From Nigrospora sphaerica (taxonomy: Eukaryota > Ascomycota > Sordariomycetes > Amphisphaeriales > Apiosporaceae), in the NCBI GenBank assembly GCA_018287875.1, contig JAGVVL010000018.1, positions 3,650,501-3,714,500 on the forward strand: 64,000 nt of DNA, given 5' to 3'. Positions 1 to 10,613 of the stretch are shown piece after piece. A program made the position numbers and the translations under genes. How positions within the stretch are numbered: position 1 is the first letter of the stretch; each line of letters starts with the position of its first letter. Under the pieces are notes generated by a model. It was not told the origin of the DNA and searched no databases. It worked only from the letters and a program-made list of their open reading frames with translations.

Positions 1-1567
1 TCGCCATCTTCTTCGATATCGACTGGATATGGACGTCTTAGCGGAGACGTCTATCCACCTGGATGCTAAGGACGCGGCAGGAGTCTTCTGGTTCGATTTC
101 GTGACCTTCTAAGGCTATCTTTGTATCCGGACCTTTCCGTCTTCGAGAGAAGTAAACTAGGTGATATTTCTGGACTGCAAAGGTTATACCGTAGCTGACT
201 GCCCATTCTTTGCAGACCCTATAAGCAGCTTCTAGCCGCTCGCAGGTCTGCTCTAGGTTTAAGCCGAAGCCCACGAGGTTTATGTCGTCTGCGAAAGCTA
301 TAGTAGCTATCCCTGGTACAGCGCGGAGGGCCTTATAGAGACCGGCTATATAAAGGCAGAAGAGGATAGGCGATAAGGGTGAGCCCTGCAGGACGCCTAC
401 TGGGACTAAGATCTCGTCCGATTCCTGGCCATCGAAGAACAGCGTAGTGGACCGGTTAGATAAGAAGCTTCGGATCCAGCTAATAGTCCATATAGGGACC
501 CTCAGCGCTCGCAGGTTAGCGAGGAGCCTTCTATAGTCGACGGAGTCGAAAGCGCCTGAGATATCCAGCGATAGAAGGGTTGCTGCGCCTCCATGTTTCC
601 AGGCTGTGCGGACTAGGTCCGTTAGCAACCGTAAGGCTGTTTCTGTGGAGCGGCCTTTCCGGTTGCCCATCTGTTCGTCCGGGAGCAGCCCGTTTTCTTC
701 GGCAAAGCTGGCTAGCCGTTGCGCCAGCAGGCTCTCGATCACCTTCCCCATGGTGTTAAGTAGCGCGATAGGTCTCCATTCGCCGGCTTGGTGGTACTCG
801 TTTGGCTGCTTTCTTGGTTTCCGGAGGATAACGGTCACTGCTTTGCGGAACGCTGTTGGATAGTATCCTATACGCCAGCATGCTTCCGCTAGGGAGGCTA
901 AGGCCTGGAAGAGGGGCTTTCCTAAGCGCTTAAGGAATCCGTTTGGAAGCTGGTCTGGTCCGGGTGCTTTCCACTGGCCTGCCTTGCTTAAGACGTCTTG
1001 GACCTGCTCCGCTGTCACCTCGCCGTCGATATCGAGAGGCGCTGCGAGCTGGTTTGTTGTACGGAAGCCGGTATGCATAGCCTTAGGGAGAGGGTAAAAC
1101 CTCTCCCGGAAGGCCTCCGTTTTCTCCTTATGGGTCGTTGCTTCGCCTCGCGGTGTATGAAGCGTGGGGACGGCTGGAGGTAGCGGCGGTGCGGCTCCTT
1201 CGGTTCTGGCCCATCTCGCGATGTTCCAGACGCCAGCTGGCTGGCTAGAGGCCTCGTGAAGCATGTTTCTCCAGGTCGCTGTCTTTGCAGTGCGGATCGT
1301 TTTCTTTTTCGTAAGGGATGCTTGCCGAAGAGCTCGCCAGGCTGCGTCTGTCCTGTCGGATAGCCATGTTCGCTGGGCTCGTCTCTCCTCCTCTATAGCT
1401 TCTTTTGTTTCGTGGTTCCACCATGCCTTGCCTCTCCTCTTAGAGTGGCGGAGGGGGGCAACTAGGTCGGCTATCCGAGTTAGCTCCTTAGTTAACGTTT
1501 CGGTGTATCTATCGATTTCCCCCGGTGTCTCGAGTAGCCCTGGCTGCGGAAGGTGTGTCGATTGACG
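1..1567 (-). mobile_element. Non-LTR retrotransposon (LINE) fragment A, reverse transcriptase part
   Basis: The minus strand is open from about 1567 down to 38 and encodes the end of the endonuclease-RT linker and most of a LINE reverse transcriptase. The RT core is clear: the QGSPLSPILF block, and IAFADD as the catalytic box, both intact. It matches the ORF2 of copies B-E elsewhere in the window. The frame stops at 38-40, where the better copy E has a Trp codon (RRLRWD); TGG has become TAA, two G-to-A changes, as RIP would make. Similarity continues past the stop to the left window edge, so the element is cut by the window. Its 5' end is truncated near 1567, lacking ORF1 and the endonuclease. 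There is no ATG at the 5' boundary, so this is a dead truncated copy. Confidence 0.9.
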
Positions 1568-1908
1568 GGTATTAGTTGCTTCCACTGAACTGATGCACCC
1601 CAATAAACCTCTGTGTGTCCTGTTTGCATGCTACGCGCAACCAGTACTAATGCGCAGCTCTGGAGCGTAGATCAGTGGGAACTGCATAATGACTTCATCG
1701 AATTCGCAGTGGCCTCGGGAAAATGCAGCCGACTACGCCCTTCAACCGACGGCGGTCAGTTGACTGAACTGGGGACGGTCCAGGACTGTTGGATGCGACG
1801 ATTCGTGCCGCTATAGCTTACTTATCTGGCTGCAGCACCAAAAATTCCAAAAGAATGAAATCAATAACAGGACAGTATTTATGTTAAAGATTGGCGCCCT
1901 CAAAGTAG
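1568..1908. other. Intergenic, no gene seen
   Basis: Short open stretches only, with no recognisable domain or coding bias. It separates the truncated LINE from the MITE. Confidence 0.5.
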
Positions 1909-1913
1909 GTAGC

Positions 1914-2040
1914 TGATGCGTGCCACCACGGGCCCCGGGGGGGTTAATAACCTAGCCTACTAAACTGGATACCGTGGACATAAATAGGCTATTAAGAGCA
2001 GGATCTGTCAACTGGTAGGTCCCATACCTTTTATGCATCA
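1914..2040. mobile_element. MITE copy 1 (127 bp) with 5-bp target-site duplication
   Basis: The element begins TGATGCGT and ends ATGCATCA, an 8-bp imperfect terminal inverted repeat. It is flanked by GTAGC on both sides (1909-1913 and 2041-2045), a perfect 5-bp target-site duplication. A second copy lies at 58449-58567 with the same interior (for example a shared AACTGGATACCGTGGACAT segment), which fixes the boundaries independently. It has no coding capacity. The transposase that would move it is not identifiable in the window: the two pogo-type elements here use TA targets and different ends. Confidence 0.75.
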
Positions 2041-2045
2041 GTAGC

Positions 2046-2888
2046 TTAAATATCCACCAGGGGCTTCTCTCGGTTTAACGCAGGCACTGCTCACGTCGCG
2101 TAACTTATTCTCTTTAGGCGCACCTCAACTGCCTGTTTCTGCACACGTTTATCGTAATTACAGCAGTGAACGAGAATATAAAACCATGTCTAATATCTCA
2201 TCTTAAAGTATAAAAAGAACCCTGTGCTTCCATGCGCTTAGCTGGACCAACTAAGAAAGGGGCGTGGACAATCTTAGTAAGGACATGTTCGGGAGTAGCT
2301 CGGCGCTTCTTGTAACCATCTGTCGCACTGGAGGAGGCGTGGCAAGCGAAATGTCCAAGGTTGTACATTAGAAAGGACAAAAGAAAGAGCCAGAGATGGC
2401 AGTCTATATACTCGTAGCTGGGGATTGCTCCCCACATGCTCCATAGGAACTACAGCAGGTCCCTGTAGCCCCTCACGTGACCTCAAGGGCGAATCTGGTG
2501 ATAGCCTCATATTATCACACCATCGGTGTTGTAGGCAGGGTTAGCCTTGTCGAAATTGACGCCCATCATGCCTCGGTCAGAGTCGCAGCGACTGAGCAGT
2601 GAGTCGGCGCGCTCGGCTGCCGTCGCCTCGGCCCCACCGTCGCTGGTGTCGGCAATATCGGCAACAACAACGACGAGTTGTGCCGTGGGTTGATGTGCTT
2701 AGCCAGCGTCATGACCGTTTCGCCGAATGCGAGCGGCAGCTACCACTCCTCGCAGTCGTTGGACGGCGATGCTAGCGGACGGGCGAAAGCCCGGGTGTCA
2801 GCTCTTAGTTTTCCGCGTAGCCCTCGCCGTTGAAGAGAGGAGAAAAAGGACAAAAGGAGGAAACTGCAAGAAGCTGTAAAGGGAGAAA
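2046..2888. other. Intergenic, weak coding-like remnant on the minus strand
   Basis: No gene can be supported. Roughly 2750 down to 2510 on the minus strand has GC-rich, coding-like composition with an open stretch containing CDSDRGMMGVNFDKANPAYN and an in-frame stop upstream, so it may be the tail of a decayed gene. The product is not recognised. No ketosynthase motif that would complete the PKS just downstream was found here on either strand. Confidence 0.3.
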
Positions 2889-5800
2889 ATGGCCTTACTT
2901 GTCCAGTACGCCCCGGCGTGCCCTTGTTATCCAGAGCGATATTGCGCAGGACTGCGCCGCAAACTCGATGTCCTCGAGGTTGATGTCTTGTGGCGTCCAG
3001 CCGTTGGATGGGACCGCCTGAACGCTCAAGACGGCGTTGCGACAGCTGGCCAGCAAGGCGAACCGCATCAACGAGGCCGAGATCTCCCAGCCCGTGTGCA
3101 CCGCAATCCAGATCGCCGTTGTGGACCTCTTCGCCGAGTGGGGTCTCCAGCCCAAGGCCACTGTGGGCCACTCGTCGGGAGAGATCGCCGCCGTCTACGC
3201 CGCCGGCTTCATCTCGGGCCCCGAGGCCATCGTGGCCGCCTACCTGCGTGGTTTCGCGGTGGCGCAACACACAGCTGTCGGGCCCATGCTGGCCGTGGGC
3301 CTCGGCGCCAAGGAGGCGGACGCCTGCCTACCCGAAGACGGCGAGGTCGTCGTCGCTTGCCAGAACTCGCCTGCCAGCACCACGCTCAGCGGGTTGCCCA
3401 AGGCGATTGCGGCCCTGGCCGCTACGCTCCAGGCCCGCCAGATATTTGCGCGCGAGCTGCCGACGGGCCGGGCCTACCACTGGCACCATATGGCGTCCGT
3501 CGGCCTCGTCTACGATGACCTATTGGCCCGCGCCACGGCCAGCCTGAGCGAGGCCAGCATGGAGGCGTAGCGGCGCCCGTGCATCACCTGGATCTCGTCC
3601 GTCACGGGTTTCGAGTTCACCGAGGCCCACGTGCCGCCCACGTACTGGAGCCGGAACCTATGCAGCCGTGTCCTCTTCAACGAGGCCGTCGCCACGCTCG
3701 CTAAGTACCACGGGCTGGCCCGGGTCCGCGCCATGGTGGAAATCGGCCCGCACCCGGCGCTCTCGGGCTCTTTTAAGCAGATCTGCCAGGCGCTCGACCT
3801 GCAAGGCTTCACCTACACGGCCTCGTGAGTGCGCAACACGGACAGCGCCGAGCAGCTGCTCCGCACCGCCGGCGCGCTAATCCTGCAAAACTATCCCATT
3901 AACGTGCGCGCCGTGAACTCCACGGGTGACCTGGACCAGGCGCCCCGCGTGCTCGTCAACCTGCCCCCCTAGCAGTGGAACTACGAAAAGAAGTACTGGG
4001 CCGAGCCGCGCTTCAGCCGGGAGCAGCGCAACCCAACCCACGGACGCCACGACCTGTTGGGCAGCCGAGTGTTTGGCCTGTCGGACCGTTCCATGGTCTG
4101 GAAGCACTATATCCGCCACCGCGATATTCCCTGGCTTAAGGACCATAAGGTACGTATCCGAATGGATCCTGTAGATGTGATGGGAAAACAAGACGGCTAA
4201 TCTATGCACGTGCAGCTCAGAAACGAGGACATCTTCCTCGCGGCCGCCCACATGTCCATGGCCGTCGAGGCGCTGTGGCAGGTATGCGAGGCTAATGGCA
4301 CGCCGATAGAAAGCGTGACATTCCGGGACATCACCTTCAGCATGGCGCTGGCCATTCCCGAGAACGAGGATGGAATCGAGATGCAGCTGCGGTTTGACGC
4401 GGTGGAAGACGGCTGGTACAAGTTCTCTGTCCAGTCCTGGACCCAGGGCGAGTGGAACGTACACTGCGAGGGCCTCGTGGCGGCCAACATCAGGCCCAGA
4501 AGATGCCGGCCCCGAGCACCCGGTCGACAGCACCCAGCTCACGCAGCGCGTGGCCGCCAAGCGCTGGTACGGGGCCTTCCACAAGTTCGGCTTTGAATAC
4601 GGCCCCAGCTTCCAGGCCATGCACGATCTCCACACCAACTCGGCCGTCTAACAGGCGGCCGGCCGCATCGACATCGCTACACAGAGCACCATCATGACGG
4701 GCGAGTCGCGCTACATGCTCCATCCCTCGGCCATAGACGCGTGCCTACACCTCATCATCGTCTCTATCAACGCGGGCCGCTACCGCGAGATGCAGCACGG
4801 TGTAGTGCTGATCCGCTTCGAGGAGATCAGCGTGTTCCGGCAGGCCGCGGGCGAGCGCGTCGAGGGCCGGGCCGTCGGCTGGTGCCACGACCAGGTGGAC
4901 CGTTACTTTGACTGCGGGACCCAGCTGGTTGACGCCGCCGGTGAGGTCATCCTCGACGGCCGCAACCTGCGCTGCGTCGCCTACGAGGCCGCCGTGCCGC
5001 CCGAGAACGGGACCAAACGCGCCCGCGAACCTCACATGCAGACAGTCTGGCGGCCCGATATCACGACCCTCACGATGGATGCAGCCCTGCGCGCCCTCCC
5101 CGTCGGCCTGCCGGGGCCAGACGCCATGGCAGCCATCTTCGAGCTTTGCGAGCATAAGAACCACCTCAAGAAAGCCCTCGTGCTCGGCGATGTCGACTCA
5201 GCCCTGCTGCACAACATTTTAGCCAAGATGTCGTTATTTATGGCGGTTGTGGTCGCCAACAGCCGCAGCGACACGATGCCTAAGGAGGAAATCGCGCGGC
5301 TGCCCGACAATGTGCTCGTATCGGCCGCCGAAGGTGAAAATGGATGGGACTGGGAGGGGGCGCTCGCCGGCCCGCACGATGTGGCCGTCGTGAAGCTCCC
5401 TAATGTGGCGGCACAGCCCGACTTGCTGAAGCAAATCGCCGCGCACCTAGTCTAGGACGGTCGAGATGTCTTCAGCCTGGCGGCGAACGAGGTCACTGCC
5501 TTTAGACCGATGCTGTGGGACGCTGGCTTTACCGGCGTCGACTTCCAGCTCGTTTCGCCCGAGGGCTAGGCCGTCGTCTCGACGACCTATGTGGGCGACG
5601 CCCGAAACGGCGTCTTCCACGGCACGGGCACCCTCGTGGTCGTGAAGGACGGGACCGACCCCAGCGGGGCTTAGTGCGACGCGGAGCGCTTAGACGACAG
5701 CACCATCGGGCATCACGATATCTCGAACGCGCTGGACCTGGCACACCCGGCCGACGTCATCGTGGACGACACGGCGGGCGCCCTACTGGCGTCGCTAACT

Positions 5801-8282
5801 GAGGCGCGCTTCGCGACGTTGAAGGCGCTGCTCACGGGCGAGCGCCCCATCGTCTAGCTCACGCGAGGCGTCGACGCCGGCGCCCTGGACGCGGCCATGT
5901 GCGCGGGCCTACTGCGCGCGGTGCGTTCCGAGCGGGCGGCGGCCCGGCTCCTCTGGCTCGACGTGGACGCGGCTGCGTCGGCCGAGGCCGTGGCGACGGC
6001 ACTGGCCGGCCATCTCGGCCACGTCCCCGCCAAGGCGGCGGGTGCCGACGTCGAGTTTTAGCTCCGTGCCGACGGCGCCCAGTACGTGCCCCGCCTCGTA
6101 CCCCACAACGCCCTCAACCGCCAGTTCGCCGCCGGCGACCCCGCCGCGCCGGCCTAGACGACCGTGCTGCCCGTCCCTACGGCAGACGAGGCCCTGAATG
6201 GCAAGGTGCTCGAGGGAGAGCTCGTATTCAGCGCGCGGAAGCCCCAGCTCCTCGGGACCCGCGACGTGCGCCTGCGGGTGGAATACTCGGTTAGTGGCAA
6301 CCAGTTCACGCTGGTGTGTGACACCATTGTAGCGGCTTCCAGTGAGCTGGACGAGACGGCGAAGATAGAACGTAGGGCCGTTACCTTAGTGACCGGGAAC
6401 GTGATGCAGACGGCCGTCGCTATCCCGTGGGAACACTCTACCCCGCTCTTCGGTGAAGGCGAGGATGAAGAGGCGGGCCTGATCGGCTCGCTGCCGGCGC
6501 TGGCTCGTGCCCTGTACGCCGTGCAGGTAGCGGCCCACGTGCAGCCGCACGAGCACGTTCTCTTCGTGCCAGCCGGCGACGTGGCGGCGGCGGCTGTGGC
6601 CCGCCTCGGACGGGCGCTGCAGTTCGAGCTGACCGTGGTTGCCGGCACGAGCGCGGAGCAGGACGCACTGGTGCGGCGCGGCAGCCTCGCGCCCGACGCC
6701 ACCGTCGTAGCCAACGACGCCGGGGCCGTGTACGCGGCGTTGGAGCAGCAGGTGACGAGCGTCGACGTGGTCGTCGTCGCCAACTTTGGCCGCCTCGCCC
6801 CGGAGCTGTGGCGCCGCGTCCCGGCCGGCGCGCGCTTCGTGCTCAAGGCGCCGCCCCAGCAGGGGCTCCAACGCCGTGCCACTCGCACGCGGCGTGTCGT
6901 TCCTCTCCGTGGGCCTTGACCATCTCGTCAAGCGCCAGCCGGCGCGGGCGACGACGCTCCTCCGGGGGGCGCTGGCACTGGTCCACACCGGCCAGCCTGC
7001 CCGCGCTAATTGATATCTAGGCCGCGGCCACGGTGAAGCGGACAGCGGCGGTCTTCAAGTACGACTATAGCACGAGCCGGGTGAAGGTAGGCGGTGGCCC
7101 CTCGGATCTCCAGGCAGTATCCAACCAGTACAAGATGGACTAACACGCGCCCGTTCTATAGGTACAACCCGCTGAGAAAAACATATCGCTAGCGCCCGAT
7201 TTTGCATACCTCCTGGTGGGCTGTCTGGGAGGCCTCGGGCGCAGTCTTACCATCATGATGATGGAGCGCGGAGCCCACGACTTTGTCTTTCTTTCGTGCT
7301 CAGGGGCCGACAGGCCCGAAGCGGCTGCGCTAAGTTCATTCCGTCTCTCCCAACGTCCGGCGGCAGCCGTGGCGTTGTTCCGTGTGGCGTCCCATCACTA
7401 ACGGGCTTGGTCCTCCACAGCTGGTGGCCTGCCTACAGGCGGCAGGCATCAGGACGACAGTGTACCGCGGCGACGCGGCGGTCAGGGCCGACGTGGACAG
7501 CGTCGTGGGCGAGGTCACGCGGACACGGCGGATCGGCGGCGTGGTGCACGCGGCCATGGTGCTGCAGGATGGCCTGTTCGACAGCCTTACGCTCGTGCAG
7601 TTCCAGGCCGTCAACAGCTACCTTGACGCGCTCGCGTCGCACCGCCGCGGCCGCCGCACGACCGCCCTCGTGCTGCCTATGGTGCTCGGCGTCGGCGTCG
7701 TGGCCGAGAACGCCGGCATCGAGGCCGCGCTGGCCAAAAAGGCCATGTACGGCATCGACGAGGGCGAGATGCTGCGCGGCTTCGAGACGGCCATACTGCA
7801 GTGCCTCGCTGGCGGTGAGCCCACCGTCGGCGATTGCCAGCTCGTCCTCGGCCTCGAACCAGCCTTCCTCGCCGCCGCCATCCACGAGGCCCGCACGGAC
7901 CAGGAGCCCTATTGGTACGGTAACGCGCGCTTCGGTGGCCTGCACGCCGTCCTCGCCGTCCTGCTGGAAGACCGGGCCGGCGGGGCCGAGTCGGGTAGGG
8001 CCGGCGGCGGCGCTACGGGTGGCGCCCGCCAACGCGGCCGTCGAGGTGGTGTGCGGCCTCGTTGCCAAGAAGCTGTCCGCTATGCTTCTGGTGCCGGCCG
8101 ACGAGTTCCGCTTCGACGGCCAGTCGGTCGGCTCCTACGGCCTCGGCAGCATGGTCGGTGCCGACCTGCGCAACTGGCTCTTCAACCAGTTCGGCCTGCA
8201 GATGTCCTTTCCGCACCTGCTAGGCCCCAAGATGTCGATACGGTCATTGGCGACGGCGATACTGGAGAGTATCAACAGTTAG
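2889..8282 (+). pseudogene. Highly reducing polyketide synthase pseudogene (AT-DH-ER-KR-ACP, KS missing)
   Basis: Domains in order: acyltransferase at about 3037-3830 (GHSSGE active-site loop, AYHWHHM); dehydratase hot-dog at about 4040-5010 (DIPWLKDH, then GESRYMLHPSAIDACLH); a degenerate methyltransferase/structural-KR region at 5030-6130 (no SAM-binding motif; RSERAAARLLWLD, PRLVPHNALNR); an enoylreductase-like region at 6160-6880; a ketoreductase at 7200-7910 ([13 protein letters not shown]); and an ACP at 8020-8280 (QSVGSYGLGSM, carrying the phosphopantetheine serine). No KS domain is present. Eleven in-frame stops (eight TAG, two TGA, one TAA) and frameshifts near 4490, 6865 and 8010 break the frame. 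Introns still recognisable: 4149-4214, 7087-7161 (GTAGGC...CTAAC...TATAG) and probably about 7333-7420. The KR lacks a segment with its catalytic Ser/Tyr. High GC and good similarity suggest fairly recent death. The intact gene would have made a reduced polyketide in the cytosol; the product is unknown. Confidence 0.9.
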
Positions 8283-8507
8283 AGGGGAGGATCGAGATGA
8301 TGACTATTTATCTGTAATACGACTTCTGTCACTTATTCAGCCGCAGTTACCAAATACTGAAGCCTTTTTAGCTAATAGATGAAATTTCTAATCATGACTA
8401 GAAGAGAAAGCTATCACAGCAGTTGCGCACAGAAAAGGACCCCAAAGACTTTAACTGAGGCGTTACCAACTCCCGGACCCATTGTCTGTTCCGTCTAGGA
8501 CAACTCA
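8283..8507. other. Intergenic between the PKS relic and the LysM gene 3' end
   Basis: The PKS frame ends with TAG at 8280-8282 and the converging LysM gene ends at 8508. It is AT-richer, with nothing coding seen; it should hold both 3' untranslated ends. Confidence 0.5.
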
Positions 8508-9613
8508 TCACAACAGACCAACACAAGCATAAGTGTTGGCCCACATGCCCTGGCAGTTGCTTCCGACGGCCGGGTTCCATTTAACAAAGTCACTCACGCT
8601 GATCTTGTACTGTGCGGCGATGGTTGTGCACGTTTGGTTCTCGAGCACAAAGTGGAACGTCTTGCACGTGCTCACCATGCCGTTTTGAATAGGCGTAGGT
8701 GTCTGCACGCTGTTGGGGGGCGAAGGCGTATGACCGATGATGGAGACGCAGGCGTAGGCGTTGGCCCAGAGCCCCGAGCAGCTCGCGCCACCGGCGCCCC
8801 GGTTCCAGGCCACGAACTGGTCCAGCGTGATGCCATTCTTACGCGCGATGACGCTGCACCCCTCGCCGGCGGCGACGAAATAGAAGGCGTCGCAGTTCTC
8901 AACAATGTCGGGCTGCGTCGGCGTCGGCGTCGTGATTCCGTTGGACGGCTTGGTCGTCGTCGCGGGCGGCGCCGCTGTTGTTGTCGTCGGCGTGTGCCCA
9001 ACTACGGACACACAGACATAGACGTTGGCCCAGAGACCGCCGCAGCTGGCGCCCACCATGGGGTTCCAGGCCAGGAACTGCGCCGGCGTGATGCCATGGG
9101 CGCGGGCGATGGCGTCACAGCCGGCGCCGCTGGGGACGAAGTAGAAGGCGTCGCAGTTGTCGACCATGCCATCTTGAATGGGCTGGGGCGTCTGGACCCC
9201 GTTTCCTGGCTGGGTGGTTTGAGGGGGTGTGGACGTGGTCGTGGAAGGAATGGCAACGGGTGGCTCTCCGGTGACCTCCACGCAGTAGCTTCGACCCAAC
9301 GTGAAGTTTCCACAGTCAGAAGTAAGGGAAGGGTTCTACATGCTAGTCAGCTAATTCATCACCTCTAGTTGAGAGGGGCACTTACCCAGCGGAGAAAATC
9401 AGCCGTGGCGATGTTCCACTGCGAAGGAATCCGATCGCAAGTCACACGACTGTCCGTGTTGTCGAACCAGTAAGTGCAGTACCGACTGGTGTTTGGGTCG
9501 TATGGCAGACGTGGGGTCTCGGCCCGAGTCTCCATTCGGTCGCCAGTGACAAGTCCCACGGCTGAAGACCAAAGGACCGCCCACGCCAAAATAGATGCAA
9601 AAATAGGGGCCAT
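8508..9613 (-). CDS. Secreted LysM-domain protein (four LysM units), effector-like
   Basis: Exons 9613-9386 and 9335-8508 (minus strand), joined across a 50-nt intron (GTAAGT...CTGAC...TAG), give 351 residues. The start at 9613 is chosen because it opens a signal peptide (MAPIFASILAWAVLWSSAVG). LysM 1 spans about residues 44-97 and is split by the intron so that FLRW joins NPSLTSDCGNF; LysM 2, 3 and 4 lie at about 136-187, 223-274 and 298-351. Each shows the fungal LysM pattern, CDAFYF...C..IA...GIT...F..WNP...C..LW....CV. Linkers are Pro/Thr-rich and probably O-glycosylated. Such proteins bind chitin oligomers in the apoplast or wall; family members shield hyphae from chitinases or dampen chitin-triggered immunity. 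There is no catalytic domain. It is divergent from the LysM-chitinase gene, as known in other ascomycetes. Confidence 0.9.
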
Positions 9614-10613
9614 CTTAAACGTAGCAGTTGGCGAACAGATTTGACAGCCGTAAAAGGATTTATTGTGCGCTGTGAGGAAGCTTGTCAAGGTAGCGACGGT
9701 TGCCAGCGTACTGCAACCGACTGGAGTTCTCCTGATTTCAGTGAGGCTATATAGGAAACCGCCAAGGTCATCAAGTCTGTCTTCCAGTTGGGGTGGCATT
9801 GGCAGAAAACTGCATGCTAGCCTTGTGCGAGACACCAGAATCGACGGCAAGGCGACCGAACATTCCGCTCTTAGTTGCCTAGCTCCATCCTCACCCTCCG
9901 TCCAGGCTATGAATAGAACTCGGAGGTTCCAGCCAGGTTTGCATCTCGCCACTACCAAATCATAGCTCGTGCCAAGAACCACGCGAAATGAGCGAGAAAG
10001 ATAAAGGATTTCGGACTTTCGGCCAATATATGCGAATACGCCAGAAATACAAAACCAATAGTTCTTTCAGCGGAAAGGTCTGATTAGTGGAATGACTGAA
10101 GGATTTTCACCTTGCAATCACGATTAACATTGACGCAATCAGCTGCGGGGTAAAGAGGGCCTAGAACTATCATTTCCACCCGAGTTAGGATGAAGGAATA
10201 CACGACGGCTATATTATTGCCCAGAGATACGTGTGGCCAAAGTAATCTATACCGGCGCTGGCTCCTGCTGAGTTGCAGGCGCAGATATGCAGGTTCCGTG
10301 TAAGCAGGCCTTGTCGGCCAGCTATCTCGATTTGTGATGTCAACTTCCTGTTTAGGACAACACCCCAGCTTAAGGGGGTGCCTATTTTGGACAATAGCCT
10401 AAATGGGCCACGTTAGTTCGATGCACTGTTCGTTTAATTTTGGCCCCCGCATATCGGTCCTGGCCCTTTAGTGCTTGGGTGGCGACATGTCTCATGCTTA
10501 CTATGTAGGTATACTCCATCGGTAGAATAAGGGGCAGCACCTGCCTCCGGAAACGAGGCGGATTTCTATCGCTTCCTGTTATCATTGTCGGCCCTTAGGT
10601 CTTGTCTGCCATT
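9614..10613. promoter_or_regulatory. Shared divergent promoter region of the LysM protein and the chitinase gene
   Basis: About 1 kb between the two divergent start codons, with no supported gene inside. CCAAT boxes are visible at 10023-10027 and 10055-10059 and an AGGGGG stretch near 10373 could be a stress-response element. The bidirectional layout suggests coordinate expression; this is inference from position only. Confidence 0.5.

Noticed and set aside
2544..2888. Missing ketosynthase domain hidden upstream of the AT
   Set aside because: No KS motifs in any frame; the coding-like stretch lies on the opposite strand.
2889..8282. Reassignment or programmed readthrough of TAG to explain the TAG-rich PKS frame
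   Set aside because: Intact genes in the window use TAG as their true stop (17566-17568, 32702-32704), and the PKS also has frameshifts, a missing KS and a KR deletion, so it is a pseudogene.
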